The notes beneath the pieces were generated by a model. It was not told where the DNA came from. It ran no database searches and saw only the letters and a program-made list of their open reading frames with translations. From a bacterium SCSIO 12643 (GTDB lineage Bacteria > Bacteroidota > Bacteroidia > Flavobacteriales_G > Salibacteraceae), in contig CP073750.1 of NCBI GenBank assembly GCA_024398135.1, forward strand, positions 2,356,001 to 2,420,000: 64,000 nt of DNA, given 5' to 3'. This document shows positions 1 through 6,730 of the stretch, piece after piece. A program made the position numbers and the translations under genes. The first letter of the stretch is position 1. Each line of letters opens with the position of its first letter.

Positions 1-1082
1 TGAACATTTATCTGATCATATCGATAGTTGTTCTTTTGAGCTATGGCTCATTATTATGGTGGTTTCGAAGAGGCATTGGGAATCTGAATGAGAAAACGAG
101 TAATACAGATAAACCATCTATAAGTGTAATTGTAGCTCTTAAAAATGAAGAGAAAAATGTTCGGAGCATGGTGCGATCCTTGAATGAAATAGATTACCCA
201 GATGAATTGTTGGAAATTATTTTAGTAAATGATCATTCTACTGATGGAACCCAAGAAAGGTTAAATGCATTCCAATCAAATGCAATTCAGGTATACTTAA
301 ATGAAGGTAAGGGTAAAAAATCCGCAATACTCACCGGGGTAAAAAAAGCAAAAGGTGACTGGATCGCGGTGACTGATGCAGATTGTAAAGTGCCACAGCT
401 TTGGTTGAAATCATTGACCAAATCAATAACGAGACAAATCAAAATGGTTTTAGGTCCGGTATTTATTCAAAATGAAAGTAAGGGATTTCTGGAAATATTC
501 CAGCAAATAGAGTTTTTAGGCCTTCAGGGAGCAACAGCTGGTTCAGCTGGGGTAGAACATCCAATATCTGCAAATGGCGCAAATATGTTGTTTCATAAAG
601 TGACCTTTAATGAAATTCAGCCATATGAAGATAATATCGATTTGAACACAGGAGATGATCAATTCCTAATGATGAAGATGGTGTCCGAAAAAGGTGCAGA
701 AGCCGTAACTTATTGTTGGGAACAAAATGCAAGTGTTTTAACGAAAGCAGTTCCAACCTGGAGTAAGTATTTTACACAAAGAATTAGATGGGCATCCAAA
801 GGAACCGCATATAAAGATTTAACCATAGTCTCTATTGGGGCTTTGGTGATATTATCTTCTTTGTGGGTGGGAATCAGTATTGTTTTTGGTTTGAGTAGTA
901 GAGATTATTTATTAAGTCTTGGTGTTCTGGGGGGGAAGCTCCTTATAGATTTAATAATCATAAAACCCACTTTGAAGTTAGCACAGGGCAAAGTCAGTTT
1001 CTTCCAGTATCTATTCTCAGGGATATTTTACCCTTTCGTAGTGGTTGTTTCAGCTTTAGCTGGAATTTTTAGAAGAATTTAA
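1..1082 (+). CDS. Family 2 glycosyltransferase, membrane-bound (5' end cut by window)
   Basis: Predicted processive-type GT2 enzyme that adds sugars from a nucleotide donor to a polysaccharide or lipid at the inner membrane. Counting from the TTG at 36, the GT2 fold shows VNDHSTDGT (about 64-72), DADC (114-117), GDD (206-208) and QRIRW (248-252), the usual donor, metal and acceptor motifs. About three hydrophobic segments follow at the C-terminus. The reading frame stays open back to base 1 and encodes a hydrophobic stretch; bases 1-2 (tg) could be the end of an ATG whose A lies just outside, so the start is probably upstream of 36. It converges on the fatty acid transporter with a 4-base overlap. 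The sugar substrate cannot be told. Confidence 0.85.
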   Translation, partial: NIYLIISIVVLLSYGSLLWWFRRGIGNLNEKTSNTDKPSISVIVALKNEEKNVRSMVRSLNEIDYPDELLEIILVNDHSTDGTQERLNAFQSNAIQVYLNEGKGKKSAILTGVKKAKGDWIAVTDADCKVPQLWLKSLTKSITRQIKMVLGPVFIQNESKGFLEIFQQIEFLGLQGATAGSAGVEHPISANGANMLFHKVTFNEIQPYEDNIDLNTGDDQFLMMKMVSEKGAEAVTYCWEQNASVLTKAVPTWSKYFTQRIRWASKGTAYKDLTIVSIGALVILSSLWVGISIVFGLSSRDYLLSLGVLGGKLLIDLIIIKPTLKLAQGKVSFFQYLFSGIFYPFVVVVSALAGIFRRI

Positions 1083-2446
1083 AAAATTAAAAGCCCGACC
1101 GCGAAAATGATAAGACCGATAATGAAAAGGAATAAAGAATAAGGTAGAATCTGTTTCGCTTTGAGATTCGTAATTCCCAATAGCGGCAATGCCCAAAAAG
1201 GTTGTAACATATTGGTGAGTTGATCCCCATAAGCAAAAGCTAAAATGTTTTTAGCATATGGAGCGCCAATATCATGTGCAGTTTGAATCAATAAAGGTCC
1301 TTGAATAGCCCATTGCCCTCCACCACTTGGGACTAAAATATTAACAACACCGGCACTGAAAAAAGTAAAGAAGGTAAACGATGTAGGACCTGAGATAGAT
1401 GAAATGTAATTGGAAAACATAGAAATAAGCTCAGAATCTCTCATGATTCCCATGATTCCAAAATACAAAGGGAATTGAATAAGTATTCCGGAAGCCCCAG
1501 AAATAGCTTCATCTACGGCTTTTAAGAATCTATAGAAGTCGCCATGAAAAAGTATACCCAGGCTCAATAACAAAAGATTGATATTGTTAGGAGTGAAGAA
1601 GTGGTCAAATCCCGTAACCCAAAATATTTTGTATAAAACATAAATAAGTAGAATTGAGCCAAATGAGAAGCTGAGGATTTTAGAATGATCCAATTTTTCA
1701 GCACCAGAAATCATTGGAACGGAGTCCACTTCAAAATGTGAATTGAGCTGAATTGGTGTTGAAGGGCTTTTTTTACCTAAAAAGAATAGTGCTATAGGAA
1801 CAATCAACAAGAGCAGAACCGAAATAAATATATTTAAAGATGAAAATACAGTTTCACTATATATAATCGCTTGAGGAAGTTCGTTGGTAAATGATGCTGT
1901 TGGAAATAAGGAAGCCAAATGTCCAGATTCAGCAACTTTTGCCAATGAAGATCCAGAAAAACCCCCATGCCATACCATCAGTCCCGAATAACCAGCGGCA
2001 CCAATTAATGGGTAGTTAATCTTCCAATTATTTTTTAAAGCTTGTTCTGCAACCTTCCGAGCTAATATGGCCCCAAAGATGAGTCCTAGGCCCCAGTTAA
2101 AGAAAGCTACGGACATAGTCAAAAATGCAACAACAGAAGCAGCTATGGAAGTATTGTTTAAGTGGACAACTACCGAATTGATGAAATGGTTAATAGGTTT
2201 GCTTAATGCTAAAACATGCCCAAGTACAAGCATCAACATCATTTGCATTGCAAAAACGATCAGATTGTTGTTCCAAAGACCGTTTTCCCAGTATTTTAAA
2301 ACGGTTAAGGGTTTGAATTCTCCAGGGGTTCCTTTACCAAAAAGAAGTGCTAAAATAAATGCCAAAAAAGAAAGCACTATTGCTATCGTAAAAGGTGACG
2401 GCAATAGTGCTTTATATACTTTAACGAACTTATTGGTAAAGCTCAT
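1079..2446 (-). CDS. Short-chain fatty acid transporter, AtoE family
   Basis: Integral membrane protein of 455 aa expected to import short-chain fatty acids such as acetoacetate or butyrate. The whole length resembles the AtoE/TIGR00366 family: LPSPFTIAIVL near the N-terminus, GHVLALS, NWGLGLIFGAI, GGFSGS and a C-terminal PSGGGQWAIQGP motif followed by AYGDQLTNMLQPFWALP. It is strongly hydrophobic, with around a dozen membrane segments. The ATG at 2446 is preceded on its strand by the DUF3127 gene only 9 bases away, so the two may be cotranscribed. Family assignment is firm; the actual substrate is inferred from E. coli AtoE. Confidence 0.9.
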   Translation of the reverse strand: MSFTNKFVKVYKALLPSPFTIAIVLSFLAFILALLFGKGTPGEFKPLTVLKYWENGLWNNNLIVFAMQMMLMLVLGHVLALSKPINHFINSVVVHLNNTSIAASVVAFLTMSVAFFNWGLGLIFGAILARKVAEQALKNNWKINYPLIGAAGYSGLMVWHGGFSGSSLAKVAESGHLASLFPTASFTNELPQAIIYSETVFSSLNIFISVLLLLIVPIALFFLGKKSPSTPIQLNSHFEVDSVPMISGAEKLDHSKILSFSFGSILLIYVLYKIFWVTGFDHFFTPNNINLLLLSLGILFHGDFYRFLKAVDEAISGASGILIQFPLYFGIMGIMRDSELISMFSNYISSISGPTSFTFFTFFSAGVVNILVPSGGGQWAIQGPLLIQTAHDIGAPYAKNILAFAYGDQLTNMLQPFWALPLLGITNLKAKQILPYSLFLFIIGLIIFAVGLLIF

Positions 2447-2455
2447 GAAATTTAT

Positions 2456-2803
2456 TTAGAACGGTAAATCATCATCATCTCCACCTGCAGCAATTGGAGG
2501 AGGAGTTGGAAGAGGTTCAGGGCTTGCTGGTGCAGCAGTTCCGGCTTTCTCCATTTTCCATGCTTGTAAATTTACATAATATCTACCGTTGTACTCATTA
2601 CCTCTAATGTTAAAATGAACTGTAACATCATCATTAACATTGTAAGTATCTAAAACCGTTGTTTTGTCTTTAAAGAACTCAAATTTCACATCTTGAGGAT
2701 ATTGCTCCTGAGTTGTGATAACGAATTCTCTTTTAGAAAAACCACTATCGAAAGTTTGCGTATCGTTAATTACTTTAATTCGTCCCTGTAATTGTAAATC
2801 CAT
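2456..2803 (-). CDS. DUF3127 domain protein with SSB-like acidic C-terminal tip
   Basis: Protein of 115 aa. Residues 1-87 match the DUF3127 family of Bacteroidota, a predicted OB-fold-like domain (DLQLQGRIKVI at the start, FDSGFSKREFV, YYVNLQAWKME near the end). A proline/alanine-rich linker follows, then the terminus GGDDDDLPF. That acidic tip ending in LPF closely resembles the DDDIPF tail by which bacterial single-stranded DNA-binding protein recruits DNA repair and replication enzymes. The gene lies between the flavin reductase and the fatty acid transporter on the same strand, with gaps of only a few bases. Function is not established; a nucleic-acid-linked role is an inference from the tail and fold. 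Confidence 0.8.
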   Translation of the reverse strand: MDLQLQGRIKVINDTQTFDSGFSKREFVITTQEQYPQDVKFEFFKDKTTVLDTYNVNDDVTVHFNIRGNEYNGRYYVNLQAWKMEKAGTAAPASPEPLPTPPPIAAGGDDDDLPF

Positions 2804-2806
2804 GTG

Positions 2807-3712
2807 TTATTGATCATTAAAAGCCAGAAGTGTCTTCCAGGCCAGTTCTATTTGATTATTATTAATATGTTCTTTTGCTATTTTATGTAATTCTTCTTCT
2901 AATTGAGCCGCGTTATCTTCATGTTCAATAAAAATTTCGCTTAGTTCATATAGTTTGTAGTCATTTACATCTAATTCAGAAGGAAGTTGTTCAACATTTC
3001 CCAGACGTCCTAAATCATTTCCGGTTAGAATTTTAGAATTTCTAATATCCTCAGGAATTTGATCTACTCCAATGCCTAAAGTACGAAGTGGTTTCTCGAT
3101 TTCAAATAAAGCATCTCCATTGGCACGACAATACCAATCACCACCCATTCTACCAACAAGGTCAATCTTGGTCTGATCAATGACTCCATTTTCATCCAAA
3201 ACATTTGGATCAATATGAAACATCACAACCTCGCAAATAACCAGATTTCCAGCACCACCTTCAGTACCTAGTTCAACAATATCTACCACTTTACACTCCA
3301 TAGAAACCGGAGACTCTTTTACTCTAAGTGGTTTAACCAGTTGACTTTCTAAGGGTGTCAATCCGGACTTAATAAATTCATTAACTCCGAGACCATATTC
3401 GGTACTTGAAAGAGACATTTGTTCTACAATAGCATGATTCACCACGCTAATCACAACTTCTCCGGTAGCTTTTACATTCTCAAGAGTATGTTTGGTCGTA
3501 TTGTCACGTACTCTCCTTGATGGAGAGAAAACGACTATCGGAGGATTCGCTCCAAAACCATTGAAAAAGGAAAAAGGACTCAAGTTAGGATTGCCGTCTT
3601 TATCTACGGTACTTGCAAATGCGATAGGACGTGGTCCAATTGCACCCAACATGGTTCCAAAAATTTTAGGCGTATTCTCCGCCTTTGGATCTATTTGAAC
3701 AAAATTTTCCAT
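2807..3712 (-). CDS. Flavin reductase-like FMN-binding protein
   Basis: About 301 aa. The N-terminal two thirds match the flavin reductase-like split-barrel family (flavoredoxin type), which binds FMN and either reduces free flavin or uses it for electron transfer. Visible marks are RPIAFASTVDKDGNPNLSPF and FNGFGANPPIVVFSPS. The frame is open to a start at 3745, but a clear promoter (TTTG at 3750-3747 and TACCTTTG at 3727-3720 on the minus strand) lies inside that extension, so the ATG at 3712 was chosen. That ATG is only 7 bases beyond the -7 element, which implies a very short or absent leader. The gene heads a likely three-gene unit with DUF3127 and the transporter. The substrate is unknown. 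Confidence 0.85.
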   Translation of the reverse strand: MENFVQIDPKAENTPKIFGTMLGAIGPRPIAFASTVDKDGNPNLSPFSFFNGFGANPPIVVFSPSRRVRDNTTKHTLENVKATGEVVISVVNHAIVEQMSLSSTEYGLGVNEFIKSGLTPLESQLVKPLRVKESPVSMECKVVDIVELGTEGGAGNLVICEVVMFHIDPNVLDENGVIDQTKIDLVGRMGGDWYCRANGDALFEIEKPLRTLGIGVDQIPEDIRNSKILTGNDLGRLGNVEQLPSELDVNDYKLYELSEIFIEHEDNAAQLEEELHKIAKEHINNNQIELAWKTLLAFNDQ

Positions 3713-3719
3713 AGAAAAG

Positions 3720-3750
3720 CAAAGGTAAAATGCCCATTGAGACATTCAAA
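3720..3750 (-). promoter_or_regulatory. Bacteroidota-type promoter for the flavin reductase unit
   Basis: On the minus strand TTTG (3750-3747) is followed after 19 bases by TACCTTTG (3727-3720), an exact match to the TAnnTTTG -7 consensus with an upstream TTTG box. It lies 7 bases before the ATG at 3712. Confidence 0.7.
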
Positions 3751-3824
3751 TAATCATATAGGTATTTGTACGCCAAGCTGTAGATTTTATCAACAAAAAA
3801 AATATTCAAAAAGATGAATTTTCG

Positions 3825-3854
3825 TTTGCAATAAATAAAAGATGACTATCTTTG
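3825..3854 (+). promoter_or_regulatory. Promoter of tRNA-Leu
   Basis: TTTG at 3825-3828, an 18-base spacer, and TATCTTTG at 3847-3854 match the Bacteroidota promoter consensus. The mature tRNA begins 11 bases after the -7 element, which leaves a few bases of 5' leader for RNase P to remove. Confidence 0.7.
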
Positions 3855-3864
3855 CCGGCCGATT

Positions 3865-3946
3865 GCGGATGTGGTGAAATTGGTAGACACGCTAGACTTA
3901 GGATCTAGTGCCGCGAGGCGTGAAGGTTCGAGTCCTTTCATCCGCA
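3865..3946 (+). tRNA. tRNA-Leu (anticodon TAG)
   Basis: 82 bases fold as a class II (long variable arm) tRNA. The acceptor stem GCGGATG (3865-3871) pairs with CATCCGC (3939-3945) and A3946 is the discriminator base. The D-loop contains GGTAGAC. The anticodon stem-loop is CTAGA-CTTAGGA-TCTAG, giving anticodon TAG. A variable arm TGCCGCGAGGCG follows, then the T-arm with GGTTCGAGTC. A complete CCA is not encoded. It has its own promoter and a terminator directly downstream, so it is a one-gene unit. It reads CUA/CUN leucine codons. Confidence 0.96.
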
Positions 3947-3957
3947 CACTAAGAGAA

Positions 3958-3989
3958 AGAGCTGTATTTAGTAAATGCAGCTCTTTTTT
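3958..3989 (+). terminator. Rho-independent terminator after tRNA-Leu
   Basis: AGAGCTGTATTT pairs with AAATGCAGCTCT (one G-T pair) across a short loop, followed by a run of T residues. Confidence 0.85.
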
Positions 3990-3995
3990 TGTGGC

Positions 3996-4023
3996 TTGCA
4001 TTTAGGTTGAAGTGCTACCTTTG
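3996..4023 (+). promoter_or_regulatory. Promoter of the small membrane protein-aroB-aroA unit
   Basis: TTG at 3996-3998, a 17-base spacer, and TACCTTTG at 4016-4023. The first ATG (4029) comes only 5 bases after the element, so the mRNA is probably leaderless or nearly so. Confidence 0.65.
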
Positions 4024-4028
4024 CGAAG

Positions 4029-4430
4029 ATGAAAAGACGTTTGAGAATTTACGGATTTGGATTGGCTTTAGGAACCATATTAGCCTGGGCACTGTTTCTG
4101 AGAGGAAGAAACACAAAGAATTACACTGCCTGGACTCCCAACAATAGAATACTGGAAGAAATTAGATTATCAGATTTAGAAAAGACAGATGCATTTTGGT
4201 GTCAAATGAAATGCTATGGGTTTTCAAGTATTGAATACGATGCGTTAGTTAACGATGGGAATGTCAATTTTAGGAAGAGTCAGGTGGAAAACTGGCCACG
4301 AATGTATCAGGTGGAGTTGGAAACAGAGGATAAAGGAACGCTCATCATTGAATATTCTAAAACGGAGGGCAAGCATTTTGAGATTATTCGAGTGGTGAAA
4401 GAAGGTTCACAAATCAATTGCGATTGCTAA
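4029..4430 (+). CDS. Small membrane-anchored protein of unknown function (possibly DUF4258-like)
   Basis: 133 aa. The N-terminus has a basic start (MKRRLR) and one hydrophobic segment (about residues 8-24), so the rest probably faces the periplasm or stays at the membrane. The soluble part has WCQMKCYG in the middle and ends in the cysteine pair NCDC, giving four cysteines that could pair or bind metal. I recall similar proteins annotated as DUF4258 in Bacteroidota, but this is not certain. The stop overlaps the aroB ATG by one base (TAATG), which indicates cotranscription with the shikimate genes. No function can be assigned. Confidence 0.75.
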   Translation: MKRRLRIYGFGLALGTILAWALFLRGRNTKNYTAWTPNNRILEEIRLSDLEKTDAFWCQMKCYGFSSIEYDALVNDGNVNFRKSQVENWPRMYQVELETEDKGTLIIEYSKTEGKHFEIIRVVKEGSQINCDC

Positions 4431-5515
4431 TGAAAAAGATTAACGCAGGATCGTATCAGGTATACTTTGATCAGGCTTTGGAGCAAATGGTAGAATTTGT
4501 CAATTCAAATTATCCAAATGCAAGACGCTATATTATTGCTGATCATAACACATTAACGAATTGTTTGCCAGTTATCGATAAATATCTGGGCCAGATTCAA
4601 GTAGAACAGCAGGTATTTAATATTGAGCCGGGAGAGGATAGCAAATCCATTGATTTGGCACATCAACTTTGGGAGAATTTTACGGATTTGAATATCGGTA
4701 GAAATGATTTGATCATCAATATCGGAGGAGGAGTGGTCAGTGATTTAGGTGGGTTTGTTGCAGCTACCTATAAACGCGGAGTAGATGTGATTAATATTCC
4801 AACTTCGTTATTGGCAATGGCCGATGCTTCGATTGGAGGGAAAGTCGGGATCAATTTTCATCAGCTAAAGAATCAGTTAGGCTATTTTTCTAATCCCAGA
4901 GGAGTATTTGTTCATCCTGAGTTTTTAAACACATTACCGGATAGGGAGCTGATTTCCGGGTATGCAGAAATGATCAAGCATGCTTTAATTGCAGATTCTG
5001 ATGCCTGGACAAAGATTTTGAATCAGGGAGCTCCAACTATTGAAATGATCTCAGATTTATTACCCGGATCAATTGAAATAAAAAATGGGTTTGTAAAACA
5101 AGATCCTTTAGATCAGGGAGTGCGAAAGGTGTTGAATTTTGGTCATACGATTGGTCATGCGATCGAAACACTTTTTATGGATTCCGATACGGAAGTATTA
5201 CACGGTGAAGCGGTAGCTGCGGGCATGATTGCAGCAGCATATATATCGAATAAACGATCTGGCTTGAGTGATAGTGATTTGAATAATATCACAAAGCTTT
5301 TGATCAAAGTGTTTGACCTGGAATTTGTTTTATGGTTGATGTCTGAGAATTTGGCTTTGCCATTAAAACATGACAAAAAGAACGAGAAGTCGGAATTGAA
5401 ATTTGTTTTACTGGAGTCCATTGGAAAACCAATCTATGGTCAAAATGTGTCTATGGAAATGGCATTAGAGGCTTTTGAATATGTTCAGGCTGAAGTTGAA
5501 AAGAAACAGGCTTAA
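4430..5515 (+). CDS. aroB: 3-dehydroquinate synthase
   Basis: Cytosolic NAD- and zinc-dependent enzyme, about 361 aa, that converts DAHP to 3-dehydroquinate, the second step of the shikimate pathway. It shows the NAD-binding GGGVVSDLGGF, the region IPTSLLAMADASIGGK and the metal-site segments GYAEMIKHALI, FGHTIGHAIE and LHGEAVAAGM. The frame opens at a TTG at 4418, but the ATG at 4430 sits in a TAATG overlap with the preceding stop and begins where family members do. aroA follows 7 bases later, so the two shikimate enzymes form one unit. Confidence 0.95.
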   Translation: MKKINAGSYQVYFDQALEQMVEFVNSNYPNARRYIIADHNTLTNCLPVIDKYLGQIQVEQQVFNIEPGEDSKSIDLAHQLWENFTDLNIGRNDLIINIGGGVVSDLGGFVAATYKRGVDVINIPTSLLAMADASIGGKVGINFHQLKNQLGYFSNPRGVFVHPEFLNTLPDRELISGYAEMIKHALIADSDAWTKILNQGAPTIEMISDLLPGSIEIKNGFVKQDPLDQGVRKVLNFGHTIGHAIETLFMDSDTEVLHGEAVAAGMIAAAYISNKRSGLSDSDLNNITKLLIKVFDLEFVLWLMSENLALPLKHDKKNEKSELKFVLLESIGKPIYGQNVSMEMALEAFEYVQAEVEKKQA

Positions 5516-5522
5516 ATGATCC

Positions 5523-6725
5523 ATGAAGGTAATCGCTCCAAAACATATTTCGGAAGCAGCTATAGAACTTCCTGCTTCTAAAAGTATTTCGAATAGATTG
5601 CTAATTATCCAGGCTATTTCTGGCGAGGGTAAAATCAGTGGACTTTCCGATGCTGATGATACGCGTATTCTTTACGATGTGTTGCAATCAGATGGAGATG
5701 TAATCGATGTTGGGCATGCCGGAACGGCCTATAGATTTTTAACTGCATTTTACGCCATATCTACGAAAGAAGTGATATTAACTGGTTCTGATCGGATGAA
5801 AAAGAGACCGATTGGACCATTGGTAGAAGCTCTGAAAGCTTTAGGTGCGAATATTTATTACCTGGAAGAGGAGGGATTTCCTCCATTAAAGATTAATGGA
5901 AAAGAGCTTGAGGGCGGAACAGTTAAATTACCCGGGTTTATTAGTAGTCAATTTATATCAGCTTTAATGCTGATAGCCCCCCAAATGTCCAAAGGATTAT
6001 GGATTGAAGTAGAGGGGGATATGGTATCCAGACCTTATATCGAGATGACCGCTGCTTTAATGAGAGAATGTTGTATTGACGTAAGGGTGGATTCTCAGAA
6101 GATTTATGTTTCAAACGGAAATTATTCTGTAGGTGAGAAGATCGTAGAAAAGGATTGGTCTGCAGCTTCGTTTTGGTATCAGATGGTCTTACTTGGAAAG
6201 CTAAGTAAGCTAGAATTGATGGGGCTAACTTCCGAAAGTATTCAGGGAGATGCGTATGTGAAGAATCTCTTTGAGGAATTCGGAGTGAAAAGTGTTTTTT
6301 CCGCTGAAGGAGTGACTCTGGAATTTGAAGAAGCTAAATATTCTCTTGAGAAAGATTTTGATTTTACGCATATTCCGGATTTAACACAACCTTTTGTAGT
6401 TTCGATGGCTGGAATTAATAATTCTGTAAAAGTGATTGGAATAGATCATTTAAAGATCAAAGAAACAGATCGTCTGAACGCTTTAAAGTGTGAACTGGAA
6501 AAACTGGGTGCCAAAGTTGAAGTTTTTGAAAATGGATTGTCTTTGAAGTACGGAACAACCAGAGGAGGAGATATTGATACCTATGAGGATCATAGAATGG
6601 CCATGTCATTTGCGCCTTTGGCACTAGTTCATGGCGAAATGGAAATTGAAAACCCGGACGTAGTGAGTAAATCTTACCCTAACTATTGGCAACAATTGGC
6701 CAAATTGGGCTTTACATTTAAATAA
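5523..6725 (+). CDS. aroA: 3-phosphoshikimate 1-carboxyvinyltransferase (EPSP synthase)
   Basis: 400 aa, slightly shorter than E. coli AroA (427). It joins PEP to shikimate-3-phosphate in the chorismate pathway. Motifs are LPASKSISNR near the N-terminus, GHAGTAYRFLTA (family usually GNAGTAMRPLTA), KETDRL, and YEDHRMAMSFA near the C-terminus. The conserved catalytic Asp segment appears as HIPDLTQPF. The AGTA loop differs from the textbook sequence (His before Ala, Tyr and Phe in place of Met and Pro), which I believe is seen in other Bacteroidota. It directly follows aroB and converges on the HhH protein gene with a 5-base gap. Confidence 0.95.
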   Translation: MKVIAPKHISEAAIELPASKSISNRLLIIQAISGEGKISGLSDADDTRILYDVLQSDGDVIDVGHAGTAYRFLTAFYAISTKEVILTGSDRMKKRPIGPLVEALKALGANIYYLEEEGFPPLKINGKELEGGTVKLPGFISSQFISALMLIAPQMSKGLWIEVEGDMVSRPYIEMTAALMRECCIDVRVDSQKIYVSNGNYSVGEKIVEKDWSAASFWYQMVLLGKLSKLELMGLTSESIQGDAYVKNLFEEFGVKSVFSAEGVTLEFEEAKYSLEKDFDFTHIPDLTQPFVVSMAGINNSVKVIGIDHLKIKETDRLNALKCELEKLGAKVEVFENGLSLKYGTTRGGDIDTYEDHRMAMSFAPLALVHGEMEIENPDVVSKSYPNYWQQLAKLGFTFK

Positions 6726-6730
6726 GCTGA

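Noticed and set aside
2067-2459. Open frame of 130 codons on the plus strand inside the transporter gene
   Set aside because: It lies wholly over the well-matched AtoE gene on the other strand and has no family-like features.
3713-3745. Longer N-terminus for the flavin reductase starting at 3745
   Set aside because: The extra 11 codons overlap a clean promoter and do not resemble the family.
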